From: Gallionellaceae bacterium
Lineage (GTDB): Bacteria; Pseudomonadota; Gammaproteobacteria; Burkholderiales; Thiobacillaceae
Direction of reading: 5' to 3'
NCBI GenBank assembly: GCA_028695325.1
Contig: JAQVJE010000007.1
Location: forward strand, 1 to 39,164
DNA: 39,164 bases
Shown: positions 10,033-22,929 of the stretch, one piece after another
Numbering within the stretch: position 1 is the first letter of the stretch
Layout: every line of letters begins with the position of its first letter
Notes under the pieces: model-generated
Seen by the model: only the letters and a program-made list of their open reading frames with translations
Databases searched by the model: none
What the model was told of the DNA's origin: nothing
Made by a program: the position numbers and the translations under genes

Positions 10033-11508
10033 ATGGCCCTGCAAGCCGCGCACCGCCGCGTCCTGCCCATCCTGCACCTGCTCGGGCTGGTCATCGCCAT
10101 GTTTGGCCTGTCCATGCTGTTGCCCCTGCTGGTCTCGCTCTACATCGGCGACGACGCCCAGCTGGCCTTCGACAAGGTATTCCTGCTGACCCTGTGCAGC
10201 GGACTGGCGCTCTGGCTGATCGGTCGCATGCACCGGCGCGAGTTGAAGGCGCGCGACGGCTTCCTGCTGGTGGTGATGATCTGGCTCGTGCTGCCGCTGT
10301 TCGGCGCCCAGCCGCTCATGTTCCAGATGCCGGAGCTGTCCTTCACCGACGCTTATTTCGAGGCCATGTCCGGGCTGACCGCCACCGGTGCCACGGTGCT
10401 TTCCGGCCTCGACGGCCTGCCGCCGTCGATCAACCTGTGGCGCACCCAGATGCACTACATCGGCGGCATGGGGGTCATCGTCCTGGTGGTGGCGGTGCTG
10501 CCCATGCTGGGCGTCGGCGGCCGCCAGATGTTCAAGGCGGAGACGCCGACGCCGATGAAGGACACCAAGCTGACCCCGCGCATGGCCGAGACCGCCAAGG
10601 GGCTGTGGCTCGCCTACATGGTGCTGACGGTGGCCTGCGTGCTGTCCTTCTGGGGCGCCGGCATGGGTGGTCTCGATGCCCTCACCCATGCCTTCTCGGT
10701 GATGGGGTTGGGCGGCTTCTCCTCCCACGACGCCAGCCTTGGCCATTTCGATTCGCCCGCCATCGAGGCCGTCGCTGCTATCTTCGCCCTCGCCGCCGGG
10801 ATCAACTTCGCCACCCACTTCATGGCCATGCGCGGCCTTTCCCTGAAGCCTTACAGCTACGACGCCGAGATACGCTGGTTCCTGTCTGTGGTGTTGCTGT
10901 CCAGCCTTGGACTGGCCCTTTTCCTGTGGCTGCGCGACGTCTACATCGACTTCCCGAGCGCGTTGCGCTATGCCGCCTTCAACACCATCTCGGTCGCCAC
11001 CACCCTGGGCTTCTCCACCGACGACTACGCCACCTGGCCGCTGTTCGCCGGCATGTGGATGCTGTTCCTGGCCACCTTCTCGACCAGCGCGGGCTCCACC
11101 GGCGGCGGCATCAAGATGATGCGCGCCATCCTGCTCTACAAGCAGTTCTACCGCGAGCTGGTCAAGCTGCTGCATCCCAGCGCCGAGGTGCCGACCAAGC
11201 TGGGCGGCGCCGTGGTGCCGAACAAGATCATCTACGCGGTGCTGGCCTTCCTGTTCATCTATGTCGCCTCCACCGTGGTGCTGAGCTTCGTGCTGATCGC
11301 CTCCGGCCTCGACGTATTCACTTCCTTCTCGGCCATCGTCGCCACCCTCAACAACACCGGTCCCGGCCTCGGCCAGGTCGGCCCGAGCGCCACCTACGCC
11401 GTGCTGAGTGACTTCCAGACCTGGGTGTGCTCGTTCTCCATGCTGCTCGGCCGCCTGGAGTTGTTCACCCTGCTGGTGGTGCTGACCCCGGCGTTCTGGA
11501 AGAAATGA
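10033..11508 (+). CDS. trkH: Trk potassium uptake membrane protein TrkH
   Basis: Polytopic protein with FEAMSGLTATGATVL, TSAGSTGGGIKMMR and NNTGPGLGQVGP selectivity-filter type motifs. Confidence 0.95.
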   Translation: MALQAAHRRVLPILHLLGLVIAMFGLSMLLPLLVSLYIGDDAQLAFDKVFLLTLCSGLALWLIGRMHRRELKARDGFLLVVMIWLVLPLFGAQPLMFQMPELSFTDAYFEAMSGLTATGATVLSGLDGLPPSINLWRTQMHYIGGMGVIVLVVAVLPMLGVGGRQMFKAETPTPMKDTKLTPRMAETAKGLWLAYMVLTVACVLSFWGAGMGGLDALTHAFSVMGLGGFSSHDASLGHFDSPAIEAVAAIFALAAGINFATHFMAMRGLSLKPYSYDAEIRWFLSVVLLSSLGLALFLWLRDVYIDFPSALRYAAFNTISVATTLGFSTDDYATWPLFAGMWMLFLATFSTSAGSTGGGIKMMRAILLYKQFYRELVKLLHPSAEVPTKLGGAVVPNKIIYAVLAFLFIYVASTVVLSFVLIASGLDVFTSFSAIVATLNNTGPGLGQVGPSATYAVLSDFQTWVCSFSMLLGRLELFTLLVVLTPAFWKK

Positions 11509-11831
11509 CCACCCTGGACAACTTCGAGCGCATGCTGGCGCAGGGCCGCGACGGCGCCCTGCTGCGCTACTCGCTCGGCAACGAATACCTGAAGGCGGAC
11601 CGGCCCTGCGATGCCATCGTCCATCTGCGCGAGGCGGTGCGCCTGGAGCCGGGGCATTCCGCCTCATGGAAGCTGCTCGGCAGGGCGCTGGCCGAGACCG
11701 GCGCGCTCGACGACGCCCTGGCCGCCTACCGTCAGGGCATCGCCGTGGCCGAGGGCAAGGGCGACATCCAGGCCGCCAGGGAGATGACCGTGTTCATGCG
11801 CCGGATCGCCAAGCAGCAGGCCGGCGGGTGA
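11505..11831 (+). CDS. Tetratricopeptide repeat protein
   Basis: MTTLDNFERMLAQGRDGALLRYSLGNEYLKADRPCDAIVHLREAVRLEPGHSASWKLLGRALAETGALDDALAAYRQGI; TPR periodicity; overlaps trkH stop. Confidence 0.8.
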   Translation: MTTLDNFERMLAQGRDGALLRYSLGNEYLKADRPCDAIVHLREAVRLEPGHSASWKLLGRALAETGALDDALAAYRQGIAVAEGKGDIQAAREMTVFMRRIAKQQAGG

Positions 11832-11888
11832 CGCCGGCCGCCCCATGGGCTAAGATCAGCCATCCCTGATATACGAAGGAGTCTCCCT

Positions 11889-12155
11889 ATGGCACGCATG
11901 GTGCAATGCGTAAAGCTCGGCCGCGAGGCCGAGGGCATGGATTTCCCGCCCTACCCCGGCGACCTCGGCAAGCGCATCTTCGAGGGCGTCTCCAAGGAGG
12001 CATGGCAGGGCTGGATCCGCCTGCAGACCATGATCATCAACGAGAACCGCCTCAACCTGGCCGATGCGCAGCACCGCAAGTACCTGATGGAACAGTGCGA
12101 GAAATACTTCTTCGGCGAGGGCGTCGGTGCCCCCGAGGGCTTCAAGCCGCACTAA
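11889..12155 (+). CDS. yggX: Fe(2+)-trafficking / oxidative damage protection protein YggX
   Basis: [57 protein letters not shown]. Confidence 0.95.
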   Translation: MARMVQCVKLGREAEGMDFPPYPGDLGKRIFEGVSKEAWQGWIRLQTMIINENRLNLADAQHRKYLMEQCEKYFFGEGVGAPEGFKPH

Positions 12156-12158
12156 GCG

Positions 12159-12896
12159 ATGACTGACAAACAGACCCACTTCGGCTTCAAGACCGTCGCC
12201 GAGGCCGAGAAGGCCGCCAAGGTGGCGGAGGTGTTCCACTCCGTGGCCGATCGCTACGACGTCATGAACGACCTCATGTCGGCCGGCCTGCACCGGGTCT
12301 GGAAACGTTTCCTGCAGCTCAAGGCCAACGTGCGGCCGGGCATGCGCTGCCTCGACATCGCCGGCGGCACCGGCGACATCTCGCGCCTGCTCGCCAGCGA
12401 CGCCGGCCCGACCGGTGAGGTCTGGCTGACCGATATCAACGGCTCCATGCTCGGGGTCGGCCGCGACCGCCTGATCGACGAGGGCATGATGCTGCCGGTG
12501 GCCCAGTGCGATGCCGAGCGGCTGCCCTTCCCGGATGGATACTTCGACCTCGTCACGGTGGCCTTCGGCCTGCGCAACATGACCCACAAGGAGGTCGCCC
12601 TGGCCGAGATGCGGCGTGTGCTGAAGCCTGGCGGGCGCCTGATGGTGCTGGAATTCTCCAAGGTCTGGAAGCCGCTGGCGCCGCTCTACGACCTCTATTC
12701 CTTCCAGGTCCTGCCGCGCCTGGGCGAGGTCGTGGCCAAGGACTCGGAGAGCTACAAGTATCTGGCCGAGTCGATCCGTATGCACCCGGACCAGGACACC
12801 CTCAAGGCGATGATGGAGGAGGTCGGCTTCAAGCGGGTCGACTACCACAACCTGACGGTCGGCGTGGTCGCCCTGCACATCGGCTACAAGCCCTGA
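12159..12896 (+). CDS. ubiE: Demethylmenaquinone/ubiquinone biosynthesis C-methyltransferase UbiE
   Basis: [89 protein letters not shown]. Confidence 0.97.
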   Translation: MTDKQTHFGFKTVAEAEKAAKVAEVFHSVADRYDVMNDLMSAGLHRVWKRFLQLKANVRPGMRCLDIAGGTGDISRLLASDAGPTGEVWLTDINGSMLGVGRDRLIDEGMMLPVAQCDAERLPFPDGYFDLVTVAFGLRNMTHKEVALAEMRRVLKPGGRLMVLEFSKVWKPLAPLYDLYSFQVLPRLGEVVAKDSESYKYLAESIRMHPDQDTLKAMMEEVGFKRVDYHNLTVGVVALHIGYKP

Positions 12897-12914
12897 GGCC
12901 GGCGCCGCCGGCCG

Positions 12915-13472
12915 TCAGTCGAGCGCGACGTAGGCGACGTCGATGATCTCCAGCTCACGCAGGCCGCCCGGGGCCTGCAGGCGTACCGTCTCGCCGACCT
13001 CGGCCTTCAGCAGCGCGCGCGCCAGCGGCGAGATCCAGGAGATGCGGCCGCGCGCCGGGTCGGCCTCATCGATGCCGACGATGCTGTACACCAGTTCGCC
13101 GCCGTCCGCCTCGGCCACCGTCACGGTGGCGCCGAAGTAGACCCGGTCTGTCGCCTCGCGTGCCGCCGGGTCGACCACCACAGCGCTCTCCAGGCGTTTG
13201 CTCAGGAAGCGTATGCGGCGGTCGATTTCGCGCAGGCGTTTCTTGCCGTAGATGTAGTCGCCGTTTTCCGAACGGTCTCCGTTGCTCGCCGCCCAGGCGA
13301 CCACGTTGACCACCTCGGGCCGCTCCACCCGCACCAGGTGGTTGAGCTCTGCCAGCATGCGGGCGTGCCCGCCCGGGGTCATGTAGTTGCCGGCATCGGG
13401 CGGCAGAGTGGAGGGCTCGTCGAGTTCCTCGTCGGGCTCCTCGGCATCGTTGGCGACGAAGGCCTTGCTCAT
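12915..13472 (-). CDS. greB: Transcription elongation factor GreB
   Basis: NYMTPGGHARMLAELNHLVRVERPEVVNVVAWAASNGDRSENGDYIYGKKRLREIDRRIRFLSKRL and GRISWISPLARALLKAEVGE. Confidence 0.94.
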   Translation of the reverse strand: MSKAFVANDAEEPDEELDEPSTLPPDAGNYMTPGGHARMLAELNHLVRVERPEVVNVVAWAASNGDRSENGDYIYGKKRLREIDRRIRFLSKRLESAVVVDPAAREATDRVYFGATVTVAEADGGELVYSIVGIDEADPARGRISWISPLARALLKAEVGETVRLQAPGGLRELEIIDVAYVALD

Positions 13473-14167
13473 TCGTCCGGCTGCGGCCGGCCGTCTTCTA
13501 TCAGGGCCTCGCGGCGTGCCAGGTAGAAGTCGCGGGTGAACTCGTAATCGTCCAGCGCCGCCTCGCGGATCGCCTCCCTGGCCTCCAGTAGATCGGCGCG
13601 CCGGCTGACGGTGCGCACGCCCAGGGTCCAGTTACGGGTGGGGATGTCCTCGATCTGGTAGACCAGGTCGGTGGTGTAGCTGTCGACCGCCAGGCCGACG
13701 CCGTCGCGGAAGCTGCTCGGGCCGAAGAACGGCAGCACCACATAAGGGCCGCTGCCGACGCCCCAGTGGCCCAGGGTCTGGCCGAAGTCCTCATTGTGCT
13801 TCTTGAGGCCCATCGGGGTGGCGATGTCGATCAGACCGAAGAGGCCGAAGCTGCTATTGAACACTACGCGCAGGAAGTCCCTGCTGGCCTGCTCCAGCTT
13901 GCATTGCAGCAGGCTGTTGGCGAATACCGTGACGTCTTCGAGGTTGGAGTAGACGTTGCGCACGCCGCTTTGCAGCAGGCTGGGAGTGATGGCCTGGTAG
14001 CCTTGCGCCAGGGGCTTCATGGCGACGCGGTCAATGGTCTCGTTGAAGGAATGCATGCCGCGGTTGAACGGCTCGATGGGGTCGTGCGGGTCGCCGTTGC
14101 TGGCACAGCCGGCCAGGGTCAGGGCGGCGCTAAGGAGCAGGAGGGATTTGCCATTTGTGTTCATCAT
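13469..14167 (-). CDS. mlaA: MlaA/VacJ family outer-membrane lipoprotein
   Basis: Lipobox LTLAGCAS, DPIEPFNRGMHSFNETID, GPYVVLPFFGPSSFRDGVG; start at 14167 (MMNTNGKSLLLLSAA). Confidence 0.92.
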   Translation of the reverse strand: MMNTNGKSLLLLSAALTLAGCASNGDPHDPIEPFNRGMHSFNETIDRVAMKPLAQGYQAITPSLLQSGVRNVYSNLEDVTVFANSLLQCKLEQASRDFLRVVFNSSFGLFGLIDIATPMGLKKHNEDFGQTLGHWGVGSGPYVVLPFFGPSSFRDGVGLAVDSYTTDLVYQIEDIPTRNWTLGVRTVSRRADLLEAREAIREAALDDYEFTRDFYLARREALIEDGRPQPDE

Positions 14168-14254
14168 TGTGGTCGGGCACGGACGGTCATGGTTGGATTC
14201 TAGCAGTCTATCCGAAGCCATATCCTGGCGGCCGCGCCGGCATGAAAAATATGC

Positions 14255-14283
14255 TTTACAGCCCGCCGTGCTGTGGTTAGAAT
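14255..14283 (+). promoter_or_regulatory. Putative sigma70 promoter of the tRNA-Ala/tRNA-Glu unit
   Basis: TTTACA, 17-nt spacer, TAGAAT, followed by a GC-rich discriminator just upstream of tRNA-Ala. Confidence 0.65.
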
Positions 14284-14296
14284 GCGCGCCTCTTTT

Positions 14297-14372
<76 letters not shown>

Positions 14373-14415
14373 AAGACAAAAAGGGATACGCGCAAGCGGG
14401 TCCCGACTAGGTCAA

Positions 14416-14491
14416 GTCCCTATCGTCTAGAGGCCTAGGACATCGCCCTTTCACGGCGGTAACCGGGGTTCGAATCCCCGTGGGGACGCCA
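14416..14491 (+). tRNA. tRNA-Glu (anticodon TTC)
   Basis: GTCCCTATCGTCTAGAGGCCTAGGACATCGCCCTTTCACGGCGGTAACCGGGGTTCGAATCCCCGTGGGGACGCCA; CTTTCAC anticodon loop, encoded CCA. Confidence 0.96.
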
Positions 14492-14509
14492 GCACAAAAC
14501 TGGCCATCG

Positions 14510-14536
14510 AAGGGCCCGCAGCGATGCGGGCCCTTT

Positions 14537-14539
<3 letters not shown>
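14510..14539. terminator. Rho-independent terminator, possibly bidirectional
   Basis: AAGGGCCCGCA-GCGA-TGCGGGCCCTT perfect 11-bp stem followed by a T-run on +; sits between the tRNAs (+) and the convergent GGDEF/EAL gene (-). Confidence 0.9.
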
Positions 14540-16608
<2,069 letters not shown>

Positions 16609-16612
<4 letters not shown>

Positions 16613-19600
16613 GGGAGGGCGCCCGCGTCGAGGCGGGCGGCGATCAGTGCCAGGGTGGCGAGGGCGCCGTCGTGGTCGAACTCGTCGACCTGGTGCGCCA
16701 GGCGCGCGAAGGCGGGATCGGCGGCTTGGCCGTGGCCGAGGCTGGCCAGTTCGGTGGCGAGCTCGTCCGGCAGCAGTTCGCGTTCCTCCAGGTAGGGGCG
16801 CAGGGCGGCGAGCAGGCGGGCGCTCGCCACCGGGTCGGCCTGCGCGGCGGGGGTGGCCGGGTCGGCCTGGTTCACGATGGTTTCGCAGGTGGCGGCGAGG
16901 GCGGTGGCGAACTCGCCGTTGTCGCCCTCGCCGTTTGCGATGCGCGCCTCCAGGGCCTGCGCCGCTTCGGCCAGGCGACGGACGCCCAGGTTGGCGGCGC
17001 TGCCCTTCAGGGTGTGCAGGCGGTGCAGCGCCTCGGCACGCCGGCCGTCGGCCAGGCAGGCGTCGAAATCGTCCGGCCAGGCTGCCAGCTCCGCGGCGAA
17101 GCCGCGCAACAGGCGCATCAGCAGGGCGCGGTCGCCGTCCAGGCGCTTGATGGCGGCGGCCAGATCGAAGCCGGGCCAGTCGGGGGCATCGAGCATGGCA
17201 GGTGGTGGCGCCGCGACGCGGGTTGCATTCAGGTACCTGGCCAATACCCGGGACAGCTCGTCGGGGTCGATCGGCTTGGGCACGAAATCGTTCATCCCCG
17301 CTGCTGCGCAGCGGGCGCGGTCCTCGTCGAGCACGGCGGCTGTCATGGCGATGATCGGCACCTCACCACCGTCGGCGAGGGCGCGGATGCGCCGGGTCGC
17401 CTCGAAGCCGTCCAGCACCGGCATGTGCAGGTCCATCAGGATGGCGTCGAAACGCTGTACGGACGCCGCCGCCAGGGCCGCCTCGCCGTCTTCCGCCAGG
17501 CTGACCTCGATCCCCAGACGCTTGAGGAACTCCGCCGCCACCAAGCGGTTGGTGAGGTTGTCCTCGGCCAGCAGCACGTGCGCGCCGGGGAAGCGGCAGG
17601 TGGCCGCCGGCTGCTCCGGCGCCGCCGCGCCGGGCCGGTCGAGCAGCAGGTCGAGGAGTGCCGACGGGGTCACCGGCTTGGCCAGCAGGCCGTCGAGGCG
17701 GACGCCGGCGGCTTCGGCGAGCAGCTTGGTACGGTCATAGGCGGTGACCATGATCACCTTCATAGCGTCGCCGTAGCGCGCGCCATCGGCATCGATGCGG
17801 CGTGCCACCGCCAGCCCGTCGAGGTCGGGCATCTGCCAGTCGAGCAGGACGGCGCTGAAGCCCCTTCCCTTGGCGTGGGCCGCGGCGAGGCACGCCAGGG
17901 CCTCCTCGCCGGAGGTGGCGGCGACCGCGTCGACATGCCAGGCGGCGAGCAGCCGGACCAGGATGGCGCGAGCGGTCTCCTGGTCGTCCACCACCAGCAC
18001 GCGCCGCCCGGCCAGGTGTTGCAGGTCGCTGGCCGGCGGCGCGGGGGCGCGGCCGACGAGGATGTCAAAGGTGAAGGTGGCGCCCTTGCCGGGGGCGCCG
18101 CTGGCGGCGATGCTGCCGCCCATCAGGCCGACCAGGCGCTCGCAGATGGCGAGGCCGAGGCCGGTGCCGCCATAGCGGCGGGTGATGCTGTCGTCGGCCT
18201 GGGTGAAGGGCTGGAACAGCAGGCCGAGCTGCTCCTTGCTGAGGCCGATGCCGGTGTCGCGCACGGCGAAGCGCAGGTGCAGCGACTCGGCGTCGCCGCT
18301 GGCGACGTCCACCTTGATGTGGATCTCACCCCGGTCGGTGAACTTGACCGCGTTGCCGACCAGGTTGTTGAGCACCTGGGTGAGGCGCAGCGGGTCGCCC
18401 AGCACCGTCGTCGGCAGCTCGGGGTCGATGTCGAGGAACAGCTCCAGGCCCTTCTCCTCGATGCGGGCGGAGAACAGGTCGGCCACCTCGCGCAGCACCT
18501 GCTCGACCGAGCAGGGTCGCTGGTCGACGCCGAGGCGGTCGGCCTCGATCTTGGAATAATCGAGGATGTCGTTGAGTATGCCGAGCAGTGCGCGGCCGGA
18601 GCCGAGCGCCTTCCTGAGCAGGTCGGCCTGGCGGGGCGGCAGCGGGCCGTCGAGGACCAGCTGGGTGAGACCCAGTATGGCGTTCATCGGCGTGCGTATC
18701 TCGTGGCTCATGTTGGCGAGGAAGGCCGACTTCGCCCGGCTGGCCGCCTCGGCGGCCTGGCGGGCGCGGTTGAGTTCCTCCTCGGCCAGCTTGCGTTCGG
18801 TGAGGTCGGTGGAGATGCCGCACAGCCCCCAGATGACGGTGCGTTCCGGGTCGGCGTAGATCGGCGTCTTGATTTCCCAATAGACCCGCCGGCTACCGTC
18901 CGGGTAGCTGACGTCGATCTCCTCGGCGGTCTGTTCGCCCGCCAGCACGCGGTCGTCCACCGCGTGCAGCTGCGTCACCGTCGCGGGCGGGAAGAAGCGG
19001 CCGTCCTCGCTGCCGGGCAGCTCCGCGGCGCTGCAGCCGAACAGCTCCAGGGTGGGCCGGTTGGCATAGACGTAGCGGTGGGCGCGGTCCTTCATGTAGA
19101 TGTAGGAGGAGACGTGGTCGAGCGCCTCGCGGAAGCGCTCGGCCTCGGTCAGCGCCTCGCGCAGGCGCGCCTCGGCCGCCCGCCGCTCGCTGATGTCGAT
19201 GAGCACGGCGACGAAGTTGCGGATGCGCCCGTCGCCGTCGCGGATCACGGCGATGGCGGCATCCACCCACACCTCGCGGCCGTCGCCGGTGCGGTAGCGC
19301 TTCTCGATGCGGTAGTGCTGGCGCCGGCCGGCGACCACGTCCTCGATCAGGGCGGCTTCCTGGCCGATGTCGTCGGGGTGGCCGAGGTCGGCGAGGTTCA
19401 TGTTGGCCAGCTGTTCCTCCGGGTAATCCAGGAGGGTGGTGAAGGCCTCGTTGCACTTGAGCAGGCGGCCGGCGGCGTCGGCGAAGGCGATGCCAGTGTT
19501 GGTGCGCTCGAAGATGCTGCGGAAGCGTTCCTCAGAAGCGCGCCGCGCCTCCTCGGCCAGGGTCTGCCGGGTGATGTCCTGCACGGTGCCGTCGCCGCTC

Positions 19601-21498
19601 AGCAGGCGGCCGTCGGGGGCAAAGGCGAGGTCGGCCAGCTCGTGCACCCACCTCACCTCGCCATCGACTACGATGCGGTGGCGTATGTCGTAATGCGCGC
19701 CCTTCAGGGCGGCCTGCCAGGCGGCGTCGACGCGAGCGCGGTCGTCCGGGTGGACGCGGGCGAGGAAGTCGGCGTAGCCGATGGGCGTGCCGGGGGCGAT
19801 GCCGAACAGGCGGAAGGTCTCGTCCGACCAGTCCAGGCCCAGGTCGTCGAGGTGCCAGCTGCCCACCCGGGCCACCGCCTGGGCGCGCCGCAGCCTGGCC
19901 TCGCTGTCGTGCAGGGCATGTTGCGCCCGGGTGCGCGCGGTGATGTCGCTGACCACCCCGTTCCACAGTGTGTCACTGCCGGCGCGCATGCTCGGGGTGG
20001 CCTCGATGCGCAACCAGCGCGTTTCGCCACGCACGCCGATGCGGCCCTCCCACTGCAATGGCAACAGGCTGTGCGCAACCTCCTCGCTGAGCGCCAGGAG
20101 GCCGTGGCGGTCGTCCGCGTGCACCCGTTCGAAGAAGCGCCCGGGGTCGGCCAGGACGTCCGCGGCGGCGACGTCCAGGATGGCGCAGAAGCGCGGGCTG
20201 ACATAGTCGAAGTGCATGCTGCTGGCGCCGCGCGCCTGGTAGACACCGACCGGGATGCGCTCGACCAGCTCGTCGTAGCGCGCCGTGCTGAGGGCCAGCT
20301 CGCGGGTGCGCTCCGCCACCCTGGCCTCCAGACCGGCCTGGTCGTCGGCCAGGCGGTCGGCCATACGGTTGAAGCTCGCCGCCAGCTCGCGGAACTCGCG
20401 GCAGCCGGCCATCTCGGCGCGTTCGCGCAGGTCGCCCTGGGCCAGGCGGCGCGTGGCGGCGGTCAGCCGGCGGACCGGCCGCACCAGGGTACCGCCCAGC
20501 CATAGCGCGCTGAAGGTAGCGAGCAGCAGCAGGGCGGCCAGCGCCTCCAGGCTGAAGCGGCGTAGCTGGGTAGCGGGGGCGAGGGCCTCGGCGGCGTCGA
20601 CCTTGACCACCATGCCCCAGTCGAGCGCCGGCAGGTGGCGCCAGGCGGCGACCACCTCGATGCCGGCATAGTCGCGCGTCAGGCCGCGGCCATGATCGCC
20701 CTTGAGGGCCGCCAGCATGGGCGGCGGCGCCTCGGCGAGCGCGATACGGCGCTGGAAGGCGGCGTCCGGCACATGGCGCAGCGGCCCGACATAGCGGGCC
20801 GTGCCGCCCTCGTCCTGCGCCAGCACGGTCTCGCCGCTCTGTCCCAGGCCGGTGACGTCGGCGCTGACGGTGGTGAGGCGTTCGAGGTCGAGTTGCAGGG
20901 CCACGCTGCCGATCGGTCGGCCGTGCTCGACCACCGGGGTGACCAGGAAGATGGCCGGTTTGTCTCCCGACGGGGCATAGGGGGCGGCGGGCGTGGTCTG
21001 GCTGTCGAGCAGGGCCATGGCCTCGCGGTGGGCCACGGCGAGCTGGCTGTCGCGATAGGGGCCGTCGACCAGGTTGCTGCCCAGGTCGGCCTCGTGCCGT
21101 AGCGAATACACGACGTTGCCGGCGGCGTCGACGAGCAGCAGGTCGTAATAGCCGCTGCCGTCCAGCACGGTCTGGAAGTAGGCGCGGTGGCGCTCGGCCG
21201 TGGTGGGATCGAGCAGCTCCCCGTTTCGGCCCGGCTGGGGGTGGAGGATCGCCCGCACGACGGCGCTCTTCGCCAGCATGCGACCGTCGGACAGGCGTTC
21301 GTCCAGGTAGCGGTTGATCTGGTCGGACTTCTTGTTGGCCAGGGAGGAAAGGTTGGTGAGCTGGGTCTCCAGCAGGGCGCGCTCGAAGGCACCAATATGC
21401 AGCCAGGCCAGCCCTGCCAGGGGCAGCGGCGACAGAAGCAGGAAGCCCAGCAGCAGCCTGGGCATGATGCGGTCGGCCAGGTGGAGGGCGGCGATCAT
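16609..21498 (-). CDS. Hybrid sensor histidine kinase (Cache-like sensor, HAMP, four PAS, HisKA/HATPase, two REC, Hpt)
   Basis: 1629 aa; two N-terminal TM segments flanking an extracytoplasmic region, MSHEIRTPMNAILGL H-box, GTGLGLAICERLVGLMGG, two REC domains (VLVVDDQETARAI, VLLAEDNLTNRLVA), Hpt LHRLHTLKGSAANLG. Confidence 0.95.
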
Positions 21499-22706
21499 GG
21501 CGGCCCCGCGGTCATGGCCTGCCAGGTGGCGTGGTCGCGATAGGTCGGCCAGGGAGCGGGGCGCAGGTGGCTGGCGTAGGCCAGCACCTCGCGGTACTGG
21601 CCGTCACGTTGGACGTGGCCGATGCGCACCCGCTTCCACATGTGGCGAGTAGCGGCGTCGATGGCGGCGACACCGCCCGGTCCCTCGATGCTCTGGCGCA
21701 GTAGCACGCCGGTGTTGACCCGTGTTGGCTCGGCCGCGCCCACTTCACGCACCGCGTTGGCCCACAGCCGGACGCCGACGTAGGTGGCCTCGATGGGGTC
21801 GCTGGTACAGGGGGTATCGCGCTGGCTGGCCAGGTAGGCGGCGACGAAGGCGCGGTTGCGCGCGCCCGGCGTGCTCTGGAAATAGTTCCAGACGCCGTAA
21901 TGGCGGTGCAGGCGGCCACCGCCCCAGGCCGCCAGCTCCGGCTCGGCGACGCTGAATGAGAGCAGCGGGCGGTCGGCCTGGCCGGCGGCCAGCAGGGCGT
22001 CGAAGTAGGCGGCGTTGCTGTCGCCGTTGAGGGTGCTGAGGACCACGTCGGGGTCGAGGCGGACGATCTCGGCGACCGCCGCGGCAAGCGCCTGGCTGCC
22101 CAGGGGTAGGTAGTACTCGCCCACCACGCTGCCGCCAGCGGCAGCGACCAGGTCGCGGATGATCAGGTTGGCAGTGTGCGGGAAGACGTAGTCGGAGCCG
22201 AGCAGGTAGACGCGGCGGCCGAACTCGGCCATCGCCCAGCGGGCGCCCGGGACGATCTGCTGGTTGGGCGCCGCGCCAGTGTAGATGATGTTGGGCGACT
22301 GCTCGAGGCCCTCGTACTGGATCGGGTAGAACAGCAGGTGGCCGTGCCGTTCCACCACCGGCCGCACCGCCTTGCGGCAGGCCGAGGTCCAGCAGCCGAA
22401 CAGCACCGCGACGCCCTCGCGGGTGATCAGGCGCTCCGCCTCGCGCGCCGCCAGGGCAGGGTCGGAACGGGTGTCGGCCAGCACTATTTCGAGGCGGCGG
22501 CCGAGCAGGCCGCCGCCCCCGTTGATCTCATCCACCGCCAGGCGGACCGCCGCCGCCAGCGGCCGTTCGCTAACTGCCATGGTGCCGGTGAGCGAATGCA
22601 GCACGCCGACCCGGATCGGCGCCCTGGCCTGCTCCGGCCGCCACAGCAGCAGCGCGAGGCCGAGCAGTAGGGCGACGGCCAGGCTCAGGCGGAGGGCGGT
22701 CTTCAT
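21495..22706 (-). CDS. Periplasmic solute-binding protein, urea/amide/branched-chain amino-acid type (UrtA/AmiC-like)
   Basis: Signal peptide, IRVGVLHSLTGTMAVSERPLAAAVRLAVDEINGGGGLLGRRLEIVLADTRSDP, FGCWTSACRKAVRPVVERHGHLLFYPIQYEGLEQSPNIIYTGAAPNQQI; 4-nt overlap with the downstream kinase gene. Confidence 0.9.
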   Translation of the reverse strand: MKTALRLSLAVALLLGLALLLWRPEQARAPIRVGVLHSLTGTMAVSERPLAAAVRLAVDEINGGGGLLGRRLEIVLADTRSDPALAAREAERLITREGVAVLFGCWTSACRKAVRPVVERHGHLLFYPIQYEGLEQSPNIIYTGAAPNQQIVPGARWAMAEFGRRVYLLGSDYVFPHTANLIIRDLVAAAGGSVVGEYYLPLGSQALAAAVAEIVRLDPDVVLSTLNGDSNAAYFDALLAAGQADRPLLSFSVAEPELAAWGGGRLHRHYGVWNYFQSTPGARNRAFVAAYLASQRDTPCTSDPIEATYVGVRLWANAVREVGAAEPTRVNTGVLLRQSIEGPGGVAAIDAATRHMWKRVRIGHVQRDGQYREVLAYASHLRPAPWPTYRDHATWQAMTAGPP

Positions 22707-22854
22707 CGCATCACCGGATGGAGAGTGTCATGGAGTAAGTTTACCTAAACGTGGTCGGAACGGTGGCGGCGCTACGCCATCGCAGCGGCGGGGTTTCTCC
22801 ATTAAAGACGCCTGCCGGCCGCCCGTCCACCCGCATCTACGCGGTCCTTTGCGG

Positions 22855-22896
22855 CGGCCGGGCGCCCGCCTATCCTGAGGGTCGGGCGCCCGGCCG
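22855..22896. promoter_or_regulatory. Perfect 14-bp inverted repeat upstream of the EF-hand membrane protein gene
   Basis: CGGCCGGGCGCCCG - 14 nt - CGGGCGCCCGGCCG, about 18 nt before AGGAGG and 33 nt before the ATG. Confidence 0.7.
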
Positions 22897-22929
22897 GGCG
22901 TGTCGCACGTGACAGGAGGCAAGGCCACC

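Noticed and set aside
16672-20505. 1277-aa plus-strand ORF antisense to the hybrid kinase
   Set aside because: Shadow ORF in high-GC DNA: low-complexity G/A/R/V/Q-rich composition, no recognisable domain, while the minus strand encodes a clearly recognisable kinase.
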